Shown here: positions 16,601-24,091 of the stretch, piece by piece
Numbering within the stretch: position 1 is the stretch's first letter
Layout of the letters: the number at the start of each line of letters is the position of its first letter
NCBI GenBank assembly: GCA_015056815.1
Contig: SVFN01000002.1
Span: 1-64,000 of the forward strand
DNA: 64,000 nt
Direction: 5' to 3'
DNA from: Lachnospiraceae bacterium
GTDB taxonomy: Bacteria; Bacillota; Clostridia; Lachnospirales; Lachnospiraceae
Notes under the pieces: generated by a model
Databases searched by the model: none
Told to the model about the DNA's origin: nothing
Seen by the model: the letters and a program-made list of their open reading frames with translations, nothing else
Position numbers and translations under genes: made by a program

Positions 16601-17012
16601 ATGCTATATTACATGTTTCTTCACTTAAAACTTGATATACATTTACAAGCTTGTCTATGCTCTTTTCCTCTGTATCTCTTACCCATTTTGTGATTTCAAA
16701 AAACCTAATTCTATTTTCAGCATCAAAGTTATCTGATAAAGCATCTACTGGAGAATATATGTTGCTCAATTGATCCAAGTATGCCTGATATACTTCGATG
16801 CCGATAGCCCCCATATTTTTTTCAATAATTGCGCGAGCTTCATCACCTATCATATCAGGTTTTCCTGCAAGATATGCTTCCCTCTTGGAGTCTACCAATT
16901 CAATCTGTTTTGGGCTAAGTGTAGCCAATTTCGCTATACCATCACCCATTTTATTCGCAGCAGAAACCGTCTTATTCGCTAAATATTGCTTTGTGTTTGC
17001 CAATATTCCCAT
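13656..17012 (-). CDS. HerA/VirB4-like P-loop ATPase with a Ser/Gly-rich insert
   Basis: The 1118-residue protein (start at 17012, AGAGGAAA upstream) has three parts. Residues about 1-285 are an uncharacterised mixed domain. Residues about 290-407 are strikingly rich in Ser, Gly, Thr, Ala and Asn, without cysteines. Residues about 560-950 are a HerA/FtsK-superfamily ATPase with Walker A GSTGSGKSN (592-600), Walker B VTVLEEAH (823-830) and an arginine-finger-type region. HerA-like ATPases are hexameric DNA or protein pumps used in DNA end processing, conjugation and several defence systems. The C-terminal about 170 residues are helical. It lies between GTPase genes and a nuclease toxin gene that overlaps its stop, suggesting that it is the motor or gate of the system. 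Confidence 0.87.
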   Translation of the reverse strand: MGILANTKQYLANKTVSAANKMGDGIAKLATLSPKQIELVDSKREAYLAGKPDMIGDEARAIIEKNMGAIGIEVYQAYLDQLSNIYSPVDALSDNFDAENRIRFFEITKWVRDTEEKSIDKLVNVYQVLSEETCNIALIYNRKENDCHIYIGVVNTDERFSDPSIVDKYYHRMVSAIKGNFPGTDYIGMNSDDPDYGVGMPPCLDALDAEKNNQAKSIAIVSNVPSEKSEGFISQSMEKLLDGIVPEEKAQEYTIVLLAKPIKRQLDSKNRLYELYTALAPYTTWQTGYTYTESDGVSSSANFGVNLGVGAGANATVNSSQGTSIANAVQKGSSDTLGGHVGGKHLGGDYHHTWNRSTTDTMGSNESTGTSSGAYASANFGVSFARSSSVTAQIGKNESITQTYTNFGVKHTLDIIESQLQRIEESSALGMWEFASYFVSESPVIANNAAHMYLALTQGEDSYLTKAAVNFWDGELNSDASKVLLSSIKNLQHPVFGLKASLEDEWLMYPTLVTPTAPLSGKELAQALNFPRKSVSGLPVLEVVSFGREPHSLINQEFDLEIGCGYHMRKKIPEKRVKLSKDELTKHTFITGSTGSGKSNTIYKLLEKLGCEGVKFLVIEPAKGEYKDKIGKIDGVVTYGTNPNITGIEMLRLNPFRFPENTHILEHLDRLVEIFNVCWPMYAAMPAILKDSVERAYIKSGWDLEKSVNRYSPDLFPTFNDVVREIRQVLEESEYSDDNKGDYTGSLVTRLRSLTNGINGLIFSTDDLRDENIFDRNVIVDLSRVGSAETKSLIMGILVLKLQEHRMEQRCMGANTDDNLKHVTVLEEAHNLLKRTSTEQSSEGSNMLGKSVEMLANSIAEMRTYGEGFIIADQSPGLLDMSVIRNTNTKIILRLPDFGDRELVGKASGLSDNQITEIAKLEKGVAAISQSDWLEPVLCKVDLYTGKYIDRDGKEKEVKFHTDLANSVYEQDSVHTSEVEKSLLDCIMTKEIYRKGDRVDIQELKVAILKSKLDTIVKCDFLDYIVSDKERAIDSLRTLVYDFLEAEQAINSSKKCKDINEWVHSVADKLSPDISAYSNRQINLVMALLIYEQTIRDSSYNDLFCRFTEIYKSKGGVY

Positions 17013-17013
17013 A

Positions 17014-17115
17014 TTACGTTTCCTCTTTTCGTCTTTTTGCCAACTGAACAATAATCATAATAGCCGCAACCGATACAGCAATAATAACAGATTTCAAATT
17101 ATAATTTCTTTTCAT
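17014..17115 (-). CDS. 33-residue single-pass membrane microprotein
   Basis: This short frame encodes 33 residues: a basic N-terminus (MKRNYN), a hydrophobic helix of about 18 residues (SVIIAVSVAAIMIIVQLA) and a basic/acidic tail (KRRKEET). The topology is that of a single transmembrane segment. Its ATG overlaps the stop of the upstream GTPase gene (ATGA), AGGAAGG lies upstream, and its TAA ends one base before the HerA-like start, so it is fully embedded in the operon. The product could anchor the GTPase or HerA-like protein at the membrane. No homologue is known to me. Confidence 0.7.
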   Translation of the reverse strand: MKRNYNLKSVIIAVSVAAIMIIVQLAKRRKEET

Positions 17116-18326
17116 GATTTTTTTCCTTCCTTATCTTTATTCTCTTTAAGTTTCTCATTAATAATCCTAATTAACTCTGAAACTACCATATCTATGTTCT
17201 TCAGCTGCTCTTCCGTAAGAAGCTTCCACAACTCCTCAACAGCGTCGACGAATGTGTATCCATAAAAAGCAATCATTCGTGCAGCTCGGTCTTTTTTATC
17301 AAGCTCATCAAATGTCACCGAAAATCCTTCTTGTTTCTTTTGTTCAAGAAGCATAGTGATTTTTTCGCTATAGTTCATATAAAAAGGACTAATTAATCCC
17401 CAAAAATTATTTTTGAAGTCAACTCTGCATGTGTTCATAATCGTTGTAATAGACTCTTTCCGAAGCACCATATTATACAATCCACCAAGTTTCACGAACA
17501 TATTTACTATCGCGTCATCAGTAACAAATACATTTATTATAGGCAACTTATAACCGATACCTCTCTGCGCCCCCTTAACATATGAATATATAATTTCTTC
17601 GCAAAATTCTCTTTTTTCAACTTGATTAACTCGTTGTGCAGCAATAAACCCACTTTTTATAAATGAAGGTAACATTTCAAGTGTAACATTTACCAAATCA
17701 TCGAGCCCAAAGGAAGGAATCTCAGTAGGCATACCTCTAAATTTCACCGCCCTTGCAAGCACTTGAACTATTCTAATGTCATCCATTTCCATAGATTTAT
17801 TAATTTTTCTTATCTCTGCTTCAAATGCATTAACTTCATCCTCATCCCCAGAGCACTGTGTTAATACAATAATAAATGGTACCCCAATAGAATGAAGTTC
17901 CTTGATAAAATCTAATTCAGCGCCCTGATATCTATTGCTCCCAGAGTTTATGCAATACCAAATAGCATGAACTTTATCATACAGATCATTCGACTCGGCT
18001 TTAGCTGCAATGGTTGCCTTAATTGATCGAATTGATTCTCTGGTCTTTTCTGAATCTAGTTCCAATCCAACTGTATCCCATATATGAATAGGAATATCCC
18101 CATTCTCGTACTCATCAATATGCTCTGTCACTGGCCTACCTGTTCCGGTTGCGGCCATTTCTGATCCAAACACCGCATTAATTAGTGTGCTTTTCCCTGT
18201 TCCTGTTATACCTGCAACCATGATATTCGCAGGAGGAAGATTATCGGAATTCAATCTCGAATCTAAATCTTTCTCAAGTTCTTCCTTCTGCATTTGAATT
18301 TTTTGTTCTCCTGTAACACTTGCCAT
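17112..18326 (-). CDS. GTPase of the TRAFAC class (conflict-system type)
   Basis: The 404-residue protein has an N-terminal helix and then a G domain: G1 GITGTGKST (39-47), G3 DTVG (84-87), and in the G4 position LTQCSG instead of NKxD. The C-terminal half (about 230-404) is helical, with a weak hydrophobic stretch near YKLPIINVFVTDDAIVNMF. It resembles dynamin/IRG-like and '50S ribosome-binding' GTPases more than translation factors. It ends overlapping the microprotein start and begins 13 bases after the next GTPase gene. The GTPase may switch or assemble the downstream HerA-toxin part; this is inference from operon position. Confidence 0.85.
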   Translation of the reverse strand: MASVTGEQKIQMQKEELEKDLDSRLNSDNLPPANIMVAGITGTGKSTLINAVFGSEMAATGTGRPVTEHIDEYENGDIPIHIWDTVGLELDSEKTRESIRSIKATIAAKAESNDLYDKVHAIWYCINSGSNRYQGAELDFIKELHSIGVPFIIVLTQCSGDEDEVNAFEAEIRKINKSMEMDDIRIVQVLARAVKFRGMPTEIPSFGLDDLVNVTLEMLPSFIKSGFIAAQRVNQVEKREFCEEIIYSYVKGAQRGIGYKLPIINVFVTDDAIVNMFVKLGGLYNMVLRKESITTIMNTCRVDFKNNFWGLISPFYMNYSEKITMLLEQKKQEGFSVTFDELDKKDRAARMIAFYGYTFVDAVEELWKLLTEEQLKNIDMVVSELIRIINEKLKENKDKEGKKS

Positions 18327-18339
18327 AATAAGATCCTCC

Positions 18340-19389
18340 CTATTTTTTCATTGCTGACAGCTCATGTTTTAATCTTTCTTTTATCAATGCATTATTCGTT
18401 AATTCGCGATCAGAAGATAGATTTATTACATTGAGCATTGCCTTTAAATAGTTTTCACCCACTGCACCAACATAACCGGCTGCAACAGCAGCACTCAAAA
18501 TTGGAATTATCATAAAAGGCGTTACAATTGCCCCTACAATAACATTCACAAAAACATCCTCCGCAAAGTTCTTACTTGTTTTAAAACCCGCTGCTGAATT
18601 CAAATCTGCAATCATTTTAATACATATCCCATGTACAATCGGAATGCATCCACCTGGAACAAAACCAATCTTAGTTGCAGCAGATTCATAGTTGGAAATA
18701 ATCTGTTTTCCTTCTTCTTCAATTTGTTTTATTCTAGCTGTTCTTCCTTCATCAAGCGAATTTAGCTTTCTTTCAAGTAAATCGACTTTAAGCGAACTAT
18801 AGTTTAGTACGCTATTTCTGAGTAATTCAGGGATTCCAAACGCAACAATCTCTCCTCCCCTAGTTTTGTAATTCTTTGCTAATACTCGTTTTCGTGTTAC
18901 TTCTGGAAGTATCGTACGTATTTTCTTTTCCAGATCCCCTTCATTATCAGAATAACATTGGGTTAAAACAATCACAAACGGAATCTCATATTCAATAGAT
19001 AACTTTCTAATTAGTTCCAATTCATATTTTTCAAATCTACTGCTCCTATCGTTAACACAAAACCACACCAAATGGATATCCGAAGAATCTGTTTTAGCTT
19101 TTGTTTCTTCTATGTGCCTTTGTATCTCTGCAAGAGTGCTATCTGTAATAATGTTATCAATTTCAAGTCCAACTGTATCGTACATATTAACCTTACAACC
19201 AATCATTCCATATTGGTTATTTTTTGGCTCTCCCAACGGCAGAAGGATTTTTTTTGAGTATATTTGATTTTTTTTAGTTACTGCCTGTCCAACACCTATA
19301 GGAGCCAAATCTTCATCAAGGACTGAATTTATCAATGTTGATTTACCAGCCCCTGTTTTTCCCATGACAATAATCTCAATTGTTTTCAC
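18340..19389 (-). CDS. GTPase with C-terminal hydrophobic domain
   Basis: The 349-residue protein starts at a GTG placed directly after the stop of the tandem-G-domain gene, with GGAGGGAGA overlapping that stop. The G domain has G1 GKTGAGKST (10-18), G3 DTVG (71-74) and LTQC at the G4 position. Residues about 225-310 form a DUF697/EcsC-like region with hydrophobic hairpins (VNVIVGAIVTPFMIIPILSA) that probably meets the membrane. The architecture recalls IRG-like and YcjX/YcjF-type membrane-associated GTPases. It is one of three adjacent GTPase genes that share the unusual G4 motif. Confidence 0.85.
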   Translation of the reverse strand: MKTIEIIVMGKTGAGKSTLINSVLDEDLAPIGVGQAVTKKNQIYSKKILLPLGEPKNNQYGMIGCKVNMYDTVGLEIDNIITDSTLAEIQRHIEETKAKTDSSDIHLVWFCVNDRSSRFEKYELELIRKLSIEYEIPFVIVLTQCYSDNEGDLEKKIRTILPEVTRKRVLAKNYKTRGGEIVAFGIPELLRNSVLNYSSLKVDLLERKLNSLDEGRTARIKQIEEEGKQIISNYESAATKIGFVPGGCIPIVHGICIKMIADLNSAAGFKTSKNFAEDVFVNVIVGAIVTPFMIIPILSAAVAAGYVGAVGENYLKAMLNVINLSSDRELTNNALIKERLKHELSAMKK

Positions 19390-21063
19390 TTATCTCCCTC
19401 CGCATACCATCTGGTATAATCCTTCTAATCCAAATGATGAAATAACTGCTGTTTCTTTTGTTCCTGGTATTTTTATTCCTGTCTTATAATCCTTGGCCAA
19501 TGTCTGCACAATCGTAATATTACCTACAGCCTTATGTATTATGTCTATTGTGTCTTGAATATCTTCTTTAAAGCATAAAGTAAGTACAATGTATATGTTA
19601 TTACTGCTCATGGATGCGAGTTTACGAATCAAATCCAACTCAACTTCCTCAATTCTTCCTACTCCACCAGAAATGCAATAAAGTAGTTTAGCTGTACTAT
19701 CTTGTCTAAGGTCAGCGATTGTTTTGTAAGCATTATCAATTTCATCCTTTCCGAGGTCTATACCTTTTATTTCATACCATTGAAACTCACCATTTGCATC
19801 TTCATAAAGCCTATACTTCCCGTATTCAGAAACATTCAGTGTTAATCCTGAAATTTTTTCTAAACCCTCTATTAATGTTGTTTTTCCAGCCCCACGCTTA
19901 CCTACAACAATAATCTTTTCTGCTCCGGAGTGAAATGACAAATTGCTATCAACATTTATATTGGTATTCTCAGCTGCAAAAGAAGGTAAGATCATTTCAT
20001 CATATTTAGATATACCCACCTGCTCGTTGTTGTTTTTTCCTTGCACATCCTTTATTGATCCCGAAATGGATTTTTCGGCGATTGATTTTGTTGCATCCGA
20101 TATGCCTTTTTTCTCTGCTTTCAAAATGTCAGTATTTTTAACTTGATCTCCTTTTGTGGATTTTTCTTTTTTAATCAGTTGAACGGCCGCCTTGTAGCTG
20201 TCCAAATAAGAATATGACACTTTTTTACCTTCAAACAAAAAACTGCAAAATTCCTTTAACCCAAATGGATTTATTCTTATGGATTCAGCCATCCCCCGTT
20301 CTATTTTATTAGCTTTATACTCCATAGCGAGTAACGGAAACACAGGCATTTGCTCTGTAATCTTTTCTACTTCATCGACTACAAACTGGGATTCATCTTT
20401 GTAGCACTTCGTAAGCGCTATTATAGTTGTAACCTCTGGAAACTGATCATTTACTCTACTCAAGAAAACTCTTTCTGTATCTTCTATTCTTCCTGAGTCT
20501 CCTGCAATACAATAAATAACTTTTGACAAACCATTTTCAGACAATTGTCTTACTAAAGAAAGCGCATTTTTCATATCGTTTTCTTCTATATTATTAGACC
20601 CGTTTATCTCAAACCATTGAATATGATTTATATTGTCGTCATATTGAACATAATTACCTCTATTCGTTATTTCAATTTTATAGCCCTTGTTATCTGCAAT
20701 GCCATTTATTAGCGTAGTTTTTCCTGATCCCGTTTTCCCTACAACCACAATCTTAGTTGTTTGCCTTTTTCCTACAACGTCGCTATTTTGAAGGCATTCT
20801 TTTATTGCCTTGGATAAACAGAAATAACCATCATCAGGGCCTTCATAATATATATCCAATCCTTTATTTTTTCTGTTATAGACCTCATCAAGTTTTTTTA
20901 CTATATCGCTACTTCTTTGTTCTAATGAAGTATTCGTATAATACTTCCGTGACAAAGGTGAACTTTCCGAGAAAATAACCCACTCATCCAATTCATTTTT
21001 AAAAAAATATGAAACTCGGTCTGTATAAGGATTACACACGATTTTAATCACATTTCTTTTCAT
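19390..21063 (-). CDS. Tandem G-domain GTPase-like protein
   Basis: The 557-residue protein (start MKRNVIKI at 21063, AGAGGA upstream) contains two P-loop G domains. The first has G1 GKTGSGKTT (109-117) and LTKC at the G4 position; the second has G1 GKRGAGKTT (388-396) and LTLC. In both, the strand before switch II reads WFEINGS or WYEIKGI, so the Walker B aspartate of DxxG is replaced by Glu (ExxG). A basic, Ser-rich linker (about 300-350) separates the domains, and a small N-terminal domain precedes them. The altered G3 and G4 motifs suggest nucleotide binding with weak hydrolysis or altered specificity. It probably acts with the two GTPases encoded downstream. Confidence 0.83.
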   Translation of the reverse strand: MKRNVIKIVCNPYTDRVSYFFKNELDEWVIFSESSPLSRKYYTNTSLEQRSSDIVKKLDEVYNRKNKGLDIYYEGPDDGYFCLSKAIKECLQNSDVVGKRQTTKIVVVGKTGSGKTTLINGIADNKGYKIEITNRGNYVQYDDNINHIQWFEINGSNNIEENDMKNALSLVRQLSENGLSKVIYCIAGDSGRIEDTERVFLSRVNDQFPEVTTIIALTKCYKDESQFVVDEVEKITEQMPVFPLLAMEYKANKIERGMAESIRINPFGLKEFCSFLFEGKKVSYSYLDSYKAAVQLIKKEKSTKGDQVKNTDILKAEKKGISDATKSIAEKSISGSIKDVQGKNNNEQVGISKYDEMILPSFAAENTNINVDSNLSFHSGAEKIIVVGKRGAGKTTLIEGLEKISGLTLNVSEYGKYRLYEDANGEFQWYEIKGIDLGKDEIDNAYKTIADLRQDSTAKLLYCISGGVGRIEEVELDLIRKLASMSSNNIYIVLTLCFKEDIQDTIDIIHKAVGNITIVQTLAKDYKTGIKIPGTKETAVISSFGLEGLYQMVCGGR

Positions 21064-21114
21064 AGCATTTTTCCTCTTACGCATTTATTAATCTGTAATT
21101 CCCGACCAACTTTT

Positions 21115-21521
21115 CTAACCACGTTGTAGAGATACTTCTGCAGGACATGTGATTTTGAAAAGCTTATAGCAGTCATTCATTGCTTTTGTTGCCTCAGTAG
21201 TTAATAATTCTGTCGCATAAACCTTGCATTTTTGATTGCGTAGGTTCATGAACATTGAAATAGGATTATACTTGGTGTCCCTTAATCACATTTCGACTTT
21301 TTTCGAACGCCTCTGCCAAAATAGTATATACTCCACCTTTCCCGACTCTATTACAGCAGTAGACATACAATCAAGTACTGATTCTATCAAAGTGCCGAAG
21401 TCAGTATTTTTCTTTTGAAACTTTCCTTCTTGATTAAAGCTTTTTCGAGGTATTCGCTCAACATTAAAGCGATTTTAATCTATGCCATTAACAATTCAGA
21501 TAAAACATTCGCCTTCTCCAT
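21115..21521 (-). pseudogene. Decayed gene between the membrane-type protein and tandem GTPase genes
   Basis: The minus strand here carries coherent but broken coding sequence. A 119-codon frame (21474 to 21115) is interrupted only by a TGA at 21286-21288. Its upstream half contains FGTLIESVLDCMSTAVIESG and its downstream half KVYATELLTTEATKAMNDCY. An overlapping frame from ATG 21521 encodes MEKANVLSELLMA, has a TAG, and continues to about 21400 before it would need a frameshift to join the first. At least two stops and one frameshift imply a dead gene. I do not recognise it. It separates the gene at 21536-22285 from the rest of the operon. Confidence 0.5.
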
Positions 21522-21535
21522 ACAGATAATATTTA

Positions 21536-22285
21536 TTAATCCCCAAACTGTAATTTCTCTATCTTATTTATCAACAAGCTTATTGCCGGTTTTATAGAAA
21601 CCCATGTAATTGCAGCAGACGTTACCCCACCAATAACCGGTACAGCTTTCATAACCCCTTTTGTCATCATTTTCATTGTTGTTTTACCCCCCATTTCTGC
21701 AATTATCGTTCGCGCTATCTTTCCACTCGCACCCTTTGCAATGGCATTCTTCAATAAAAAATATCTTGCTGTTTTATCTACCGCTTTTTGTCCTATCTTC
21801 ACAAACGCAGTACTGGCAGCTTTTACACCAAACATAGTTCCAAAACATAATACAACAGCATTAAATGCGGCATCATCCATACCACCTCTTGAATCATATA
21901 CATCGGTATCCCATCCATATAAATATAGAATTTTCTGTATTATTTTCAAAACATTTGCATAATACTGAAGAACATCTGCCGTAATTGTTCCAAACATTGC
22001 CACTCCGCCAGGCATTCCCGTTGCAAACGATAATACAACCGATGTGATTTCATCTCTTTTTGCAGCTTCCTTTGCTATCATCTTTATTTCATTTCTTGAT
22101 ATTTCAGCTTGTATTGGACCCATCTCTATAATTTTTTGTATCTCAGTTGGTGTTTTTCGTTTAAATGTATGTCGTAAAAATTCTTCCCTTTCCACTTTCA
22201 CTCCAGGAAAATCTCCCGCTTTTTTAATAAATGATTCTAAGAATACCGTGCTGTCCTGATTTTTTTCTTTTTGAATCAATTCCAT
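21536..22285 (-). CDS. Helical, probably membrane-associated protein (EcsC/DUF697-like; family often misnamed 'bacteriochlorophyll 4-vinyl reductase')
   Basis: The 249-residue protein has a soluble helical N-terminus, then GMPGGVAMFGTITADVLQYY, a basic middle and a C-terminal Gly-rich hydrophobic hairpin (AVPVIGGVTSAAITWVSIKP). This pattern is shared by a Firmicutes family that databases often label bacteriochlorophyll 4-vinyl reductase, a name without meaning here; it resembles EcsC and DUF697 helical proteins found beside GTPases. The ATG at 22285 follows GGGAGAGG; a GTG six bases upstream is an alternative start. A TATAAT lies 30-35 bases upstream on the minus strand, without a clear -35. 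It would be the first gene of the GTPase-HerA operon. Confidence 0.65.
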   Translation of the reverse strand: MELIQKEKNQDSTVFLESFIKKAGDFPGVKVEREEFLRHTFKRKTPTEIQKIIEMGPIQAEISRNEIKMIAKEAAKRDEITSVVLSFATGMPGGVAMFGTITADVLQYYANVLKIIQKILYLYGWDTDVYDSRGGMDDAAFNAVVLCFGTMFGVKAASTAFVKIGQKAVDKTARYFLLKNAIAKGASGKIARTIIAEMGGKTTMKMMTKGVMKAVPVIGGVTSAAITWVSIKPAISLLINKIEKLQFGD

Positions 22286-22933
22286 TCTCACTTACCTCTC
22301 CCTTCTTAAATATTGAATTATAAGTTTCCCAAATCATTAACCTTTTGGAACTTCCCACCATCCATGACGTTTATGTTATTGATATCGTCCCGGTAGATCC
22401 ATCAAAGGATCTCTTCTCTATGCGTGAGGTGTATGTGTCTTTCAGAAACTGACTGTATGTAATTGTAAAGGTACTATATTAATAGCGGTGGCTCACACTT
22501 GTCCAGACTGGTAGCTCACATCACACCATACATTACTTTTGGCTCATTTTTTTGATTCTTTTCAACAAAAATTTGTCAATCAATTCGCTATTTAACTAAA
22601 ATTTTACCAAAACAAAAAATAAAAATCAACCTATTCGCTTATTTCCATCGATTATTTTGTTAATTCTCATTTTTATTTTAAATAATCTCATTTTTATCCG
22701 TGATAAACTTCATCACATGCATCTAAACTCGCAGCGCACTATCTTAACTCTGCCGTATCTCATGCTCCTCCAAAACCAGCAAGAATCAGAATTGTTTTAG
22801 CAACTGCTCTTTAAAAATCCTAAAAATCTACTACCATGCCAAAAACTGCATCAAACAAAACACCAAATGAAGCATCCTTTCATTTGCCGGAGACACCATT
22901 ACAACGATACCGCTCTCAATGTGCCATCTTACA
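22286..22933. other. 650-base gene-poor spacer between the two NTPase operons
   Basis: No intact gene is visible. On the minus strand at about 22340-22392 a short frame (YRDDINNINVMDGGKFQKVN) looks like a gene remnant. At about 22484-22545 three spaced copies of GGCTCA or AGCTCA resemble the multiple terminal repeats of an IS21-type element end. The rest (22550-22930) is very AT-rich and looks non-coding. The stretch may mark old insertions between two separately acquired operons. Confidence 0.4.
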
Positions 22934-24091
22934 TCAACGCCACTCCCAATAATCTCTTATATTCAGTCCCACTTCTTGTCTTTCCAATATAATATCAGGC
23001 ATCTCATCGCTTTTATCATCTTTAAATTTCATCCTGATCACGATCTTTGCCATGTTCCCGTATTTATGGGCAGACAACAAACAGGACTCCACTGTAAAAG
23101 CTGTCACATAACTATATAGTTTGCGCCATTCCTCTGTCGCTAGTCCCTCTACTTCTCCTGTCTGACAATTCTCAACTCCATCAAACCAAAAAACACTTCC
23201 CGCCATTTTTGAGATAACCATCAGACTCTCGATTCCTAATTTTCTTTCCTGTTTAGGCGGGACTGAACAGATCACAGAGGATTGAATCTTCAGATGATTC
23301 GCCTGACATAAAATCTGTGGAATAAGATAAGATGCCAATCCTTTTCCCAATTCACCTAAAATGATTATCGTATCATTTACTGTCAGATTACTGATCAGCC
23401 AATCATGAATATCCTTCTTGATTGTTGATCCATATATGATATCTTCAATAGGTTCATTCGCTATATTCATATTCCAGTTTTCAATCGCACAATCCCTATC
23501 CGGACAATCCATTTCCGCTTTATAACCCGCATTCACAAACACGATTCTGGAATTAATCTGAACCCCCTGTTCCAGCCATTCTTTGATCACATCTTGTCCT
23601 TTGGAATCAACTGCCAATATAATCTTATCTCTGCTGCCAACACTCATCCTTGATTTTTTATGCAAGTTATTAAGGATTGCTTTGAACTGATCATAAAACG
23701 GATCTTTCCCACGAGAGAGAGCAGATAGCGATTTATGGTAAAGAGAATGCATCAGATATTCATCATTTCCCTCTATTGCAGATATATCCATAATTTCTCC
23801 AAATTTATCCGGTGCAAGATTATTTACCGTGCAGAATTTCAGACTAACGATAGGTATTCCTTGTCGCACTGCGTCTTCTAATATGTCTCTGCATCTAATG
23901 TTTTTCAAAAAATTATCTGTTACAATATTAATAAGCATCCCTATCTTATCCACTCCATCCAATCCCCTTTGTAATCTTGGGATTTGAATGAAATCCATTT
24001 CTTCATGCGACAAAATATTCATAACCGGTATTGCGTAGACTTTATCTTCTTTATAATAGTTTAGAACAATTTTCTTCTCATTCATTTCCAT
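22934..24091 (-). CDS. TIR-like domain fused to a divergent FtsZ/tubulin-like domain
   Basis: The 385-residue protein has no clear named relative that I can place. Residues about 6-110 have the strand-helix rhythm of a TIR domain: IVLNYYKEDKVYAIPVMNIL as box 1, then NFLKNIRCRDILEDAVRQGIPIVSL as the C-terminal box, though the usual catalytic Glu is not at its standard place. Residues about 155-300 resemble the FtsZ/tubulin GTPase fold: ILAVDSKGQDVIKEWL, then IVFVNAGYKAEMD, then IIILGELGKGLASYL (245-257) at the place of the GGGTGTG loop, which is degenerate. It overlaps the upstream AAA+ gene by 14 bases and ends the operon. A filament-forming sensor or effector is a reasonable guess. Confidence 0.5.
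   Translation of the reverse strand: MEMNEKKIVLNYYKEDKVYAIPVMNILSHEEMDFIQIPRLQRGLDGVDKIGMLINIVTDNFLKNIRCRDILEDAVRQGIPIVSLKFCTVNNLAPDKFGEIMDISAIEGNDEYLMHSLYHKSLSALSRGKDPFYDQFKAILNNLHKKSRMSVGSRDKIILAVDSKGQDVIKEWLEQGVQINSRIVFVNAGYKAEMDCPDRDCAIENWNMNIANEPIEDIIYGSTIKKDIHDWLISNLTVNDTIIILGELGKGLASYLIPQILCQANHLKIQSSVICSVPPKQERKLGIESLMVISKMAGSVFWFDGVENCQTGEVEGLATEEWRKLYSYVTAFTVESCLLSAHKYGNMAKIVIRMKFKDDKSDEMPDIILERQEVGLNIRDYWEWR

Noticed and set aside
21286-21288. TGA recoded as selenocysteine or tryptophan in the decayed gene
   Set aside because: No SECIS-like hairpin is evident after the codon, and the same region has another stop and a frameshift, so gene decay is simpler.
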